Source: Candidatus Avelusimicrobium pullarium (GTDB taxonomy: Bacteria > Elusimicrobiota > Elusimicrobia > Elusimicrobiales > Elusimicrobiaceae). From it: 64,000 nucleotides of DNA. The stretch is taken from the NCBI GenBank assembly GCA_944323745.1, contig CALUTQ010000002.1, positions 434,001 to 498,000 on the forward strand, given 5' to 3'. How positions within the stretch are numbered: the first letter of the stretch is position 1; each line of letters begins with the position of its first letter. Below, one piece after another: positions 34,065 through 41,515 of this stretch. The translations under genes were made by a program, and so were the position numbers. Under the pieces are notes generated by a model. The model saw only the letters and a list, made by a program, of their open reading frames with translations. It did no database searches and had not been told where the DNA came from.

Positions 34065-34123
34065 CGCTGCAGCAAAATCAAAAAGTCTTTCAATGCCCGA
34101 AAATTATTTTTGGCCCGCTTGTT
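34065..34123 (+). repeat. Direct repeat upstream of cassettes R6 and R7, copy 2
   Basis: Second copy of the 60-bp segment at 33453-33511; it ends in the TTGTTT -35 of cassette R7. Confidence 0.8.
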
Positions 34124-34152
34124 TTATTTCTGATTATTGGCTATACTGTTAT

Positions 34153-34254
34153 TAACCTTGGTTATGCCCCTCTTGGTGGAGGGATCACCAGCAACCGAGG
34201 TTTTTGTCTCCATAGGACGCGGATTGTAACCGTGCCACCCTTTGGAGACTTTTT
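34153..34254 (+). ncRNA. Hairpin RNA cassette R7 (two hairpins)
   Basis: Promoter TTGTTT (34118-34123), 17 bp, TATACT (34141-34146); +1 is A34153. Hairpin 1: AACCTTGGTT (34153-34162) / AACCGAGGTT (34192-34201) enclosing CCCTC (34167-34171) / GAGGG (34178-34182). Hairpin 2: GTCTCCA (34205-34211) / TGGAGAC (34242-34248) enclosing CGCGG / CCGTG with loop ATTGTAA, then T6. The stems differ from R6 but pair in the same places. Confidence 0.7.
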
Positions 34255-34680
34255 TCTGTATCCTTCTTCAAAAAACTCCCAGGGGCTGGCATTGTAAATA
34301 TGCCCGTTCTTATTTGTCCCTACTGCCACATCCGGTCCATATTGGGTTTGTACCGGATGTATCTCATATATATATTTTGGCGAACCTGCGTTTATGGTAT
34401 GTAGCGGTTTTTGAGATGTCATTCCATCCAAATTTTCCAATATTTCCACTTTACGGCTATTTGCCGCAGAGCCCATCATTTTGTTTATGGCGCGTCTGGA
34501 AATATTCTTATTGTTTATTAATTTTTGTTGGACCTGTTTTCGGTAGGCATTGCCTTCTTTTTTCGTCAGAGGCCCCAAAATATTGGCAAAAGCACCTCCG
34601 GCGCCGCGGATGTCCACATAGGCAGAAGGCGGCAAAGCCTGTGCTTTGGCACATATTGCAGCACCGTTGAAAAAATACAA
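34162..34680 (-). CDS. Toxin-like module of unknown type, 3' end read through a cassette
   Basis: 172 residues as an open frame. The plausible body is NILGPLTKKEGNAYRKQVQQ, AINKMMGSAANSRKVEI, IYEIHPVQTQYGPDVAVG and NGHIYNASPWEFFEEGY. The last 25 residues or so are antisense to cassette R7 and are probably not native; sister modules stop at the cassette T-run, so this one seems to have lost its stop codon. The first 20 residues form a hydrophobic, signal-like stretch. No family recognised. Confidence 0.45.
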   Translation of the reverse strand: MYFFNGAAICAKAQALPPSAYVDIRGAGGAFANILGPLTKKEGNAYRKQVQQKLINNKNISRRAINKMMGSAANSRKVEILENLDGMTSQKPLHTINAGSPKYIYEIHPVQTQYGPDVAVGTNKNGHIYNASPWEFFEEGYRKKSPKGGTVTIRVLWRQKPRLLVIPPPRGA

Positions 34681-34691
34681 AATAAAAATAA

Positions 34692-34952
34692 TTACTTTTT
34701 CCAGCGTTTAAGACGGCTTAAGGCGGCCGTCATAATGGCGCGGGCTTTGGCGGGAAGCATTTTGGGATGAGCCTGCAAAATAAAAGGAAGGCAGGAATTG
34801 ACCATTTCTTCCAAAGTAATATCGGCCGTAAAATCTCCGTCGCGGTAGCAATAAATGCAATAGTCAGCACTGTAAGAGCCGTCTGCTTCTGTGCCGTAGA
34901 GTTCTTTTTCTTCCCCCAGCGGCATACCGCAGCTTTGACAAAGTTTAGGCAT
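34692..34952 (-). CDS. Putative zinc-ribbon domain protein
   Basis: 86 residues. MPKLCQSCGMPLGEEKELYG opens with a C-x2-C knuckle and YCIYCYRDGDF gives the second C-x2-C, the layout of the small zf-ribbon_2 family. TLEEMVNSCLPFI and a helical basic C terminus follow. Function unknown in the family. AGGAGG sits in good position before the ATG at 34952, with TATATT a short distance upstream. It marks the right edge of the phage/toxin island. Confidence 0.82.
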   Translation of the reverse strand: MPKLCQSCGMPLGEEKELYGTEADGSYSADYCIYCYRDGDFTADITLEEMVNSCLPFILQAHPKMLPAKARAIMTAALSRLKRWKK

Positions 34953-35039
34953 AATTCCTCCTGACAATATATATTGTAATTCTTTTTACGGCTTGCCGCT
35001 TTTATACAGAAAAAGATAGACTATGAAAACGGAGGAATT

Positions 35040-35438
35040 ATGACCCAAATTGACGTTGTATATTTAGGCGACGGCCAGACCGAGCTGACCCACGGGCCCA
35101 GCGGGGCCAAAATCGTTACCGACCTACCGCCCGACAACGGCGGCAAGGGACGTATGTTTTCCCCCACAGATCTGCTGGCGGGTGCTTTGGCCGCGTGCAT
35201 AGAAACCATTATGGGCAAAATGGCCCAACGCGCCGGAGACGACCTGACCGGTATGAAAATACAAATAGACAAAATTATGGCCGCCAACCCGCGCCGCATA
35301 GGCGAGTTTGTGCTGGACATCACCTTTCCTGCCCATTTTACGCAGGAAAAGAAGGAACGCTATGCAGGCGCCGTCAATGCCTGCCCCGTTCATCAAAGTT
35401 TACGCGCGGACATTAAAACGACCGTGCACATTCATTAA
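35040..35438 (+). CDS. OsmC-family peroxiredoxin-like protein 1
   Basis: 132 residues of the OsmC/Ohr fold. The two family cysteines are in LAACIETIM (about residue 51) and NACPVHQSL (about 117). It carries the SPTDLLAGALAAC start of the long central helix. OsmC proteins reduce organic hydroperoxides with thiols in the cytosol. GGAGG precedes the ATG. It forms a pair with a second OsmC gene 11 nt downstream; the two proteins are only distantly similar. Confidence 0.9.
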   Translation: MTQIDVVYLGDGQTELTHGPSGAKIVTDLPPDNGGKGRMFSPTDLLAGALAACIETIMGKMAQRAGDDLTGMKIQIDKIMAANPRRIGEFVLDITFPAHFTQEKKERYAGAVNACPVHQSLRADIKTTVHIH

Positions 35439-35449
35439 GGAGGATTTGT

Positions 35450-35839
35450 ATGGCAGATACCATTCATTGCAATTATACCGGCAATATGCGGGTGGAAATG
35501 ACCAAACAAGGCATTAAAGACATCCTGCACACCGCTCACGACGATGCGGGCGAATATGTTACCCCGGGGGATATGCTGCTTAGCGCCTTGGGCGCCTGCA
35601 CGCTGACGATGATGAGCGTGGTGGCGATGAAAGCCAAGCAGAATATGGACGGCACCAAAATTGACGTTAGCGGCGTGTTCGGCCCCAATGCCGGCGGGCT
35701 GGAAGAAGTGCATTTGAAAGTCACCTTCCCCGACCACGTGGACGCCGAAATGCGCAAACGCTATTTGGCAATGGTCAACATTTGCCCCGTGCACAAGAGC
35801 CTCAATCACGACATTAAATTCAGCGTGGAAAGCAACTGA
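35450..35839 (+). CDS. OsmC-family peroxiredoxin-like protein 2
   Basis: 129 residues. TPGDMLLSALGACTLTMMSV holds the first cysteine and NICPVHKSLNHD the second, as in OsmC-family hydroperoxide reductases. AAGGAGGA lies just upstream of the ATG, and the 11-nt gap to the preceding OsmC gene indicates one transcript. A terminator follows at 35856. Whether the two form heterodimers is unknown; OsmC proteins are normally obligate homodimers with active sites at the interface. Confidence 0.9.
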   Translation: MADTIHCNYTGNMRVEMTKQGIKDILHTAHDDAGEYVTPGDMLLSALGACTLTMMSVVAMKAKQNMDGTKIDVSGVFGPNAGGLEEVHLKVTFPDHVDAEMRKRYLAMVNICPVHKSLNHDIKFSVESN

Positions 35840-35855
35840 CGGTTTTTCTTTCCAA

Positions 35856-35883
35856 AACCCGCCCAAACAGGGCGGGTTTTTTG
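35856..35883 (+). terminator. Terminator after the OsmC pair
   Basis: AACCCGCC / GGCGGGTT hairpin followed by a T-run. Confidence 0.85.
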
Positions 35884-35929
35884 TTTACGGCGGCAGATAA
35901 GCTGCTGGCAAAACTGCTAAAATATAAGT

Positions 35930-37216
35930 ATGAAATTTTCTCTTATCAGTTTGGGCTGTCCTAAAAACTTAACCAACAGCGAAGAATTTTCCGCCCGTCT
36001 TATCGGCTTGGGGCACGAATTGCTTTTGTCACCGGAAGGGGCGGACGTACTTATCGTCAACACGTGCGGGTTTATTGCCTCTGCCGTGGAAGAAGCCGAA
36101 AACGCCATACGCGAAGCTTTGGAACTTAAAAAACAAGGCCTCGTCAAACGCGTGGCCGTAACGGGCTGTTTGGTGGAACGCTACAAAGACAAAATTTTAA
36201 AGGACTTTCCGGAAACGGACCTGGTGTTTTCCATCGCCGGACAAGAGAAAATAGAAGACACCCTGCGCCACAGCGGTCTTTTGCTTAGTCCGCTGCCCAA
36301 AACGCTGTATCTGCCCGAATATAAAATGAGCCTTACCGCCCCGCATACGGCCTATTTAAAAGTGGCCGACGGCTGCAACAACCGCTGCGCTTATTGCACC
36401 ATTCCGTTTTTGCGCGGGCCGTACCGCTCCAAACCCAAAGAGGACATTTTGCGCGAAGCCGACCTGATGGCCCGGCACGGCGTAAAAGAAATTTCGCTCA
36501 TCGCGCAAGACACCACCTCTTACGGGCAAGATTTGTACGGCAAACCTTGTCTGACGGAACTGATGAAAGAACTGCTTAAAAACCGCCGCATCAAGCGTTT
36601 GCGCATTATGTATGGTTATCCGCACCGCGTAACGCAGGAACTGGCCGATTTAATGGCCTCTACGCCGCGTATTTTTCATTATATAGACATTCCGCTGCAG
36701 CATATTGCCGACCCGGTGCTTAAACGGATGAACCGTCACTGCGGGGCCGCGCAGATACGCGCCACGCTGGATATGCTTAAAAAAACGGTAAAGGATGTTT
36801 CCCTGCGCACTAATTTTATCGTCGGCTTCCCCGGCGAAACGGAACAGGACTTTAAAGAACTGCTGCAATTTGTAAACGATTATGAGTTTGACAATATGGG
36901 CGTTTTTGAATTCTTCCGCGAGCAAGGCACCGCCGCTTACGGCCTGCCCGACCAAATTGCGCCCGAAGTAAAAAAAGAACGCCGCCTGCGGCTGGAAGAA
37001 GCGCAAAGCCGCGTTATTGACCGCATTAATAAACGCCTTTTGGGCACTACGTTGGAGGCTATTTCCGACGGGGAGACTTTCGGCCGCACCTATAAAGACG
37101 CGCCCGACATTGACGGACAGGTTACTTTCACCCGCCCCGTCCCCGCCGGACGCATTTTTAAAGCCAAAGTAGTTAAAGCGAAAGGATACAAAAGGACGTT
37201 GGAACCAATTAAATAA
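35930..37216 (+). CDS. rimO: RimO: ribosomal protein S12 methylthiotransferase
   Basis: 428 residues. The N-terminal UPF0004 domain has SLGCPKNLTNSE, NTCGFI and VTGCLVERY, giving the three auxiliary-cluster cysteines. The radical-SAM motif is CNNRCAYC near residue 148, followed by IPFLRGPYRSK. A C-terminal TRAM domain covers about the last 65 residues. The SLGCPKN start is the RimO rather than MiaB signature. It adds a methylthio group to an aspartate of ribosomal protein S12. TAAAAT (35918-35923) ends 6 nt before the ATG, suggesting a leaderless transcript. Confidence 0.96.
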   Translation: MKFSLISLGCPKNLTNSEEFSARLIGLGHELLLSPEGADVLIVNTCGFIASAVEEAENAIREALELKKQGLVKRVAVTGCLVERYKDKILKDFPETDLVFSIAGQEKIEDTLRHSGLLLSPLPKTLYLPEYKMSLTAPHTAYLKVADGCNNRCAYCTIPFLRGPYRSKPKEDILREADLMARHGVKEISLIAQDTTSYGQDLYGKPCLTELMKELLKNRRIKRLRIMYGYPHRVTQELADLMASTPRIFHYIDIPLQHIADPVLKRMNRHCGAAQIRATLDMLKKTVKDVSLRTNFIVGFPGETEQDFKELLQFVNDYEFDNMGVFEFFREQGTAAYGLPDQIAPEVKKERRLRLEEAQSRVIDRINKRLLGTTLEAISDGETFGRTYKDAPDIDGQVTFTRPVPAGRIFKAKVVKAKGYKRTLEPIK

Positions 37217-37219
37217 AAA

Positions 37220-37244
37220 TCCCGCTCTAAAGAGCGGGGTTTTT
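37220..37244 (+). terminator. Terminator after rimO
   Basis: CCCGCTCT / AGAGCGGG hairpin then TTTTT. The T-run begins the 89-bp pilin-type direct repeat. Confidence 0.85.
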
Positions 37245-37280
37245 AAGAAGAGAAATGATTTTTTGATAAATTTTGCTCAT
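37227..37280 (-). pseudogene. Truncated pilin 5' end
   Basis: Minus-strand ATG at 37280 reads MSKIYQKIISLLKNPAL and stops inside the rimO terminator. Its first 13 residues are identical to pilin D, whose 5' end is repeated here exactly. The signal-processing site and the whole pilin body are missing. Confidence 0.75.
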
Positions 37281-37328
37281 ATGCAAAATTTATCAAAAAA
37301 GGCAAAACGAACGCAAGCCCTTCTGAAA
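37240..37328. repeat. 89-bp direct repeat, left copy
   Basis: Identical to 37924-38012. It contains the promoter, palindrome and first codons of a pilin gene. Together the copies bracket pilin D with a 684-bp period. Confidence 0.95.
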
Positions 37329-37370
37329 TAAGTTCCTTTCTTTCTGGATATTAGGGAACGTTCTTAGCCT

Positions 37371-37964
37371 TTACGGAAGATAGAAAGCATTTACCCCGCC
37401 TAACGGGCCGGCATAAGTGGCACCTATAACTTTGGTACAATAATCTCCGCGAGAACCTTCAAACAAAACACCACAGCAAGTTCTTTCTACACAAATAACT
37501 GAACCGTTTGCTATACCCGAAGTATTCTTACCTAAAAAAGCAAATCCTCCGCCTTTATATTTACCTGTCAGTCTGCCTAAATATACTCCTTCTACCCCCA
37601 CATTGCGGTTGGCATCTACCAACTGAACAGACCACTCACCGTCAGAGCGGACATCGCTGGAATTATTGAAATATTTATCTGTACCTGTCCAAGGAACAGT
37701 TACGTCTAAATCGTCAAATTTTTCGGCATATTTTCCATTAGCCATATAATAACGTTGATTGGCGTCTCCGACGCTTCGCAATAAAGACAGAACTTGGCCT
37801 GCGCGCGATTTTTCTACGGCTTTTTCATATTGCGGCAGGGCAATAGCAGCCAGTATGCCGATAATTAACACCACCACCAAAAGTTCAATCAGCGTAAAAC
37901 CGTTTAGGTTACGTTTAGCAGATTTTTTAAGAAGAGAAATGATTTTTTGATAAATTTTGCTCAT
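37371..37964 (-). CDS. Type IV pilin-like protein D
   Basis: 197 residues. Leader MSKIYQKIISLLKKSAKRN, processing at [12 protein letters not shown], Glu5, ALPQYEKAVEKSR and the shared YYMANGKYAEKFDDLDV. Later cysteines (VICVERTCCGV, YCTKV) suggest disulfides. It lies alone between rimO and the PLD lipoprotein. Its promoter differs from A-C: the palindrome and TAAATT are kept, but the T-tract is six Ts rather than twelve and the -35 is a weak TTGCGT with an 18-bp spacer. An exact 89-bp direct repeat flanks the gene. Confidence 0.93.
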   Translation of the reverse strand: MSKIYQKIISLLKKSAKRNLNGFTLIELLVVVLIIGILAAIALPQYEKAVEKSRAGQVLSLLRSVGDANQRYYMANGKYAEKFDDLDVTVPWTGTDKYFNNSSDVRSDGEWSVQLVDANRNVGVEGVYLGRLTGKYKGGGFAFLGKNTSGIANGSVICVERTCCGVLFEGSRGDYCTKVIGATYAGPLGGVNAFYLP

Positions 37965-38012
37965 ATGCAAAATTTATCAAAAAAGGCAAAACGAACGCAA
38001 GCCCTTCTGAAA
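37924..38012. repeat. 89-bp direct repeat, right copy (contains the pilin D start)
   Basis: Covers the pilin D promoter, palindrome (arms 37948-37959 and 37968-37979) and first codons. Identical to 37240-37328. Confidence 0.95.
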
Positions 38013-38054
38013 AGAACCGGCAAACACGTTTTTATGTCGGTCTTTTTGAACGCT

Positions 38055-40082
38055 TTATAACTGATTAGTCAGCGCGCCGACTACAAAAGAGGCCCAGCCC
38101 ACTTCCCGTTCGCGGGTCATTTCTTCCGAGAAGGCAAAATCTTTTTCAAATAAGCGTTCTTCCAATTCCTGCACAAAAGACGGGTCGTATATACCCAAGC
38201 TCATTTCCTGGTTTACAAACAGGCTCATTTTGTCAAAATTAGCCGAGCCTACCACCGCCCACCCGTCATACAAAGCGGCTTTAATGTGGCTCATCCCTTT
38301 ATAAAAATACACCCGTACGCCGTTGCGCCAAAGTTTGTTGGCCATAATTTGGTTATTGGCGTCCATAATGCCCACGTCGTTTTCCCCGGGTAAAATAACG
38401 CGCACGTCCACCCCGCGCCCGCGGGCTTTGATCAGTTCGCCCACAATGCGGTCGTCGGAAAAATAGGCATTTTCTATATAAATGCGCCGCTTAGCCCGTT
38501 TGATAGCTTCCAGCTGCGCTTTAAAAATTTCCGCCTGAGAAGGTTTTGTGTACATCAAACGCACATCAATCATACCGGGTTTTTCTTCGTTGCCTTTGCG
38601 CTGGCGTTTGCTGAACAATTTACGCCAAGCCGCGGCATAATCGCCGCCCCAGCCGTTAAAGGACCAAGCTTCATAAAAATTTTTTACCAGCCGCCCCACT
38701 ACCGGCCCGCGCAAGGCCACCATCATATCGTGCCAGGTATAGCGGTATTCCTCGCCAATATTCATCCCGCCGGTATAGGCCAGTTCGCGGTCTATCAGAT
38801 ACACTTTGGTATGGTCAAACGTGGCCCAGGTGTTATAGTGGGTGCGGGCTTTGGCGTGCGAATCTTTGCGAATGTAGCTTTTAATGCTTTTGGGCATTAC
38901 AAAGTCTTCCTTAAAACTAAGCTCCGGCACTTTGGCGGAGTTAAGCACGGTGTTTAACTCGTCGGTCAGCACACGTACGTCCACGCCTTCGGCAGCGCGC
39001 ACTTTAAGCAAATCGGCTATTTTGAGGCCGTACGGGTCCGTGCCAAAAATATACACCCGTGTAAAAATGGAATGTTTCGCCCGCTGCGCGGCCAAAATAA
39101 AATGCGGAAAAAACTCGTCCCCGTCTATCAGCAGTTTTACTTCTGCCTTATAATTTTGCTTGGTAATATTTTTATCTAGCCACGCATTAAACGCCTTCAG
39201 ATCCATTTCCTGCCCGCTGGTGTTAAGCGCAGGTATTTGTTCCAAATCTCTATATACAGGCGGCAGGGCCGTGTATACGGAAGATACCCCCAACGAAAAC
39301 AACCGAAACGTAGACGTAAACGGTGCTTTAATCACCCCGAACAGATGGCTTTTAACAAAGAAAGACCATAAAAAAGTGGTAGAAAAGCCCAGCTGGGTCA
39401 TTTCTTTTTCCAGCTCATAGTACGGCGGCAGCTGCAGGGCCGTCATCAGGCCTTTTTCTATATCCACATACATAAAAGGCGTAAGCGGAATGCTGTCCAA
39501 ACGCAGCAAAAAGCGCGTGTAGGGGGCACCGGAAGCTTCTATTTGTTGTTTGAGATTTGCAAAAAGCAAACGGTCAAACTCCGCCGCGTCCACTTTGCCC
39601 ACAATACGCACATCCGCAGGCGCGTCGGCCAAGTCCACTAAGTCCGGCTTGCCGTCTTCGCGCCGGTAGAGCATTGTTTCGTAGGTACGCACGAACAAGA
39701 TGCGCCCCTCCCCCGGGTTTGGCGGCAGGAGCGAAACGACCACCTCCCGCACCACTTCGCCCCATTCTTTACCCACCAGCACCACCGGCAGGGCACGGGT
39801 AAATTTATCGTCGGCAGAAGCGCGTTTCGGTTTTAGCAAAGAATAGCCCAGCGGGTCGTTTTCGTCCGGTACGGCGGACGCGACAAAATAAAACGGCGTA
39901 TCCTCATACACATACCGGATGTAAATATCGTCTTTATAAACAAAAGCTTTTTGGGGAACAGTTTCGTGCTGTTCAATAGAACGCATTGCCTGCCGTTTTT
40001 GTAAAGCGGCAGAAGAACAAGCACACAATAATGCGGCACTTGTCAGAATAAATAAAAAACGGAACGGGCGGAAAAAATGCAT
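38055..40082 (-). CDS. Phospholipase D-family (cardiolipin synthase-like) lipoprotein
   Basis: 675 residues. A lipobox (ALLCAC) after a 21-residue signal predicts lipid attachment. Two HKD catalytic half-sites lie in the second half: DHTKVYLIDRELAYTGGMNI near residue 425 and HIKAALYDGWAVVGSANFDK near 600. The first 280 residues are not recognised. PLD enzymes with paired HKD motifs hydrolyse or transfer phosphodiesters; cardiolipin synthesis is one option, but the long N-terminal extension and lipidation are unlike ClsA. TACAAT (40088-40093) lies 5 nt before the ATG, close to the leaderless spacing. Confidence 0.88.
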   Translation of the reverse strand: MHFFRPFRFLFILTSAALLCACSSAALQKRQAMRSIEQHETVPQKAFVYKDDIYIRYVYEDTPFYFVASAVPDENDPLGYSLLKPKRASADDKFTRALPVVLVGKEWGEVVREVVVSLLPPNPGEGRILFVRTYETMLYRREDGKPDLVDLADAPADVRIVGKVDAAEFDRLLFANLKQQIEASGAPYTRFLLRLDSIPLTPFMYVDIEKGLMTALQLPPYYELEKEMTQLGFSTTFLWSFFVKSHLFGVIKAPFTSTFRLFSLGVSSVYTALPPVYRDLEQIPALNTSGQEMDLKAFNAWLDKNITKQNYKAEVKLLIDGDEFFPHFILAAQRAKHSIFTRVYIFGTDPYGLKIADLLKVRAAEGVDVRVLTDELNTVLNSAKVPELSFKEDFVMPKSIKSYIRKDSHAKARTHYNTWATFDHTKVYLIDRELAYTGGMNIGEEYRYTWHDMMVALRGPVVGRLVKNFYEAWSFNGWGGDYAAAWRKLFSKRQRKGNEEKPGMIDVRLMYTKPSQAEIFKAQLEAIKRAKRRIYIENAYFSDDRIVGELIKARGRGVDVRVILPGENDVGIMDANNQIMANKLWRNGVRVYFYKGMSHIKAALYDGWAVVGSANFDKMSLFVNQEMSLGIYDPSFVQELEERLFEKDFAFSEEMTREREVGWASFVVGALTNQL

Positions 40083-40201
40083 ATTTTATTGTACCAAAAC
40101 CGCCTCTCTTTCGGCATTTGTTTGACTTCGGCACACGTCCGCCGTCTAATCAAACCTTGTTGGGCGGGCACGGCTTGCAGCAGGCGTGTTATAATAAATA
40201 T

Positions 40202-40942
40202 ATGACAAACACATTTAAAAACCCTTATTTTAACGAAATTGTACGCCTGCTGACGTATCTGGAAAATACCCAGCAGCCCGCTATGCAAAAAGCGGCCCAA
40301 GCCGTGGCCGATTGTCTGGAACATAACGGCATTATTCATACCTTCGGCTGCGGCCACAGCGGCAGCGCCGCCCTGGAGCCGTTCCACCGCAGCGGCTGTT
40401 TTGCCGCCGTGGACGCCGTATTGGACCCGGGGTTAATGTTCCAACTGGGGGCACACCCCGGCACGGCATTGGAACGCTTAGAAGGTTATTCGCCCATCAT
40501 CTTTAAACGCCACGATTTGCGCCAAGGCGATGTGCTGTTTGTGTTTTCCAACTCGGGGCGCAACCCTGCGGGTATAGATGCGGTGCTCTACGCCAAAGAA
40601 AAAGGCGTTTTGACAATTGCCGTCACGGCAGCCAAAGCACACAGCCAAAGCAAAAGCCGCCATTCCAGCGGGCTGCTGCTCAAGGATGCGGCCGACATTG
40701 TGCTTGATAACGGTGCCGGCAAAAATGAGACTTGCCTGACGTTGGACGATTTGGAATTGGCGCCCATCTCCACCATCGGCGCCTGCGCCGTGCTGCACAG
40801 CGTTCTTTTTCAGGCGGCGCAGCTGCTGCAGGCAAAAGGCGTTCCGCCGCCCGTATACAAAAGCAGCAATGCGGCCGGCAACGACGACTACAACACCGCA
40901 CTGGCAGAAAAATATAAAGGACGCATCAAACATTTGGACTAA
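40202..40942 (+). CDS. SIS-domain protein (UPF0309-like)
   Basis: 246 residues. SIS fold with IIHTFGCGHSGSAALEPFHR near residue 39, VLFVFSNSGRNPAGIDAVLY near 105 and a C-terminal STIGACAVLHSVLFQAAQLL. Matches the UPF0309 group, presumed sugar-phosphate isomerases or binders. I chose the ATG at 40202: TATAAT (40190-40195) leaves 6 nt, giving a leaderless mRNA, whereas a frame opening at 40118 would span the promoter. Divergent from the PLD lipoprotein, with the two -10 elements about 100 bp apart. Confidence 0.88.
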   Translation: MTNTFKNPYFNEIVRLLTYLENTQQPAMQKAAQAVADCLEHNGIIHTFGCGHSGSAALEPFHRSGCFAAVDAVLDPGLMFQLGAHPGTALERLEGYSPIIFKRHDLRQGDVLFVFSNSGRNPAGIDAVLYAKEKGVLTIAVTAAKAHSQSKSRHSSGLLLKDAADIVLDNGAGKNETCLTLDDLELAPISTIGACAVLHSVLFQAAQLLQAKGVPPPVYKSSNAAGNDDYNTALAEKYKGRIKHLD

Positions 40943-40945
40943 ACA

Positions 40946-40972
40946 AAAACCCGCCACAAGGCGGGTTTTTTA
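40946..40972 (+). terminator. Terminator after the SIS gene
   Basis: ACCCGCC / GGCGGGT hairpin followed by TTTTT. Confidence 0.85.
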
Positions 40973-41078
40973 GTTGCCGACGACATAAATTTATTTTTCC
41001 CGTTGAAAACCGTCAAAAAATAAGTATACTGATAATAAGCCGTTTATTTTTCCACTTATCTTCTGCAAGGAGCCGCGA

Positions 41079-41462
41079 ATGAAAATTACCTTTGAAGGAA
41101 ACAAAAAGGTGAAGGTGCACGTCAAAAATTTTGACGTATGGACCGATCAACCCAAAGAACAGGGCGGCGATGGTTCCGCCCCTACGCCGATTGATTTGTT
41201 TTTAGCCTCACTGGGCAGCTGCAGCGGGGTGTTTGTACTGAATTTTTTAAAACAGCACAATTTGCCCGAAAGCGTTTATTTAACGCTGGATCCTGTGTGG
41301 AACATCAACGAATATGTAATTGATAAAATTAATGTCGTAATTCACGTGCCGGCCGGCTTTCCGGAAAAGTATGAGCACGCGCTTATTGAAGTGGCCAAGC
41401 GCTGTTTGGTAGCGCGCCACGTAAAAGTGGAACACGACATTACACTTGTGCGCGACGCTTAA
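41079..41462 (+). CDS. OsmC-family protein 3 (YhfA-like)
   Basis: 127 residues. TPIDLFLASLGSCSGVFVLN holds the first cysteine and EVAKRCLVARHVKVE the second. The divergent second motif (no CPVH) places it with YhfA-like members rather than the pair at 35.0-35.8 kb. Activity on hydroperoxides is likely but not certain. AAGGAGCC precedes the ATG, and TATACT-like DNA lies 60 bp upstream. Confidence 0.88.
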   Translation: MKITFEGNKKVKVHVKNFDVWTDQPKEQGGDGSAPTPIDLFLASLGSCSGVFVLNFLKQHNLPESVYLTLDPVWNINEYVIDKINVVIHVPAGFPEKYEHALIEVAKRCLVARHVKVEHDITLVRDA

Positions 41463-41476
41463 AAATTTACCCGCAA

Positions 41477-41504
41477 AAACCCCGCCTTCCGGCGGGGTTT
41501 TTTT
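41477..41504. terminator. Bidirectional terminator between OsmC 3 and the aminotransferase
   Basis: ACCCCGCC / GGCGGGGT hairpin with A5 and T7 flanks between convergent genes. Confidence 0.85.
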
Positions 41505-41515
41505 ATGCATAAAAC

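Noticed and set aside
30828-34254. Hairpin cassettes as integron attC sites, a retron, or a diversity-generating retroelement
   Set aside because: No integrase or reverse transcriptase is nearby, no GTTRRRY/RYYYAAC core boxes are seen, and each unit has a well-formed promoter and terminator, which fits transcribed RNAs better.
30828-34254. Cassettes as plain bidirectional terminators for the toxin genes
   Set aside because: A terminator would not need a 17-bp-spaced promoter pointing inward nor a nested inner stem with kept pairing. The U-run lies on the cassette strand; the toxin strand lacks a matching T-run on the other side in several units.
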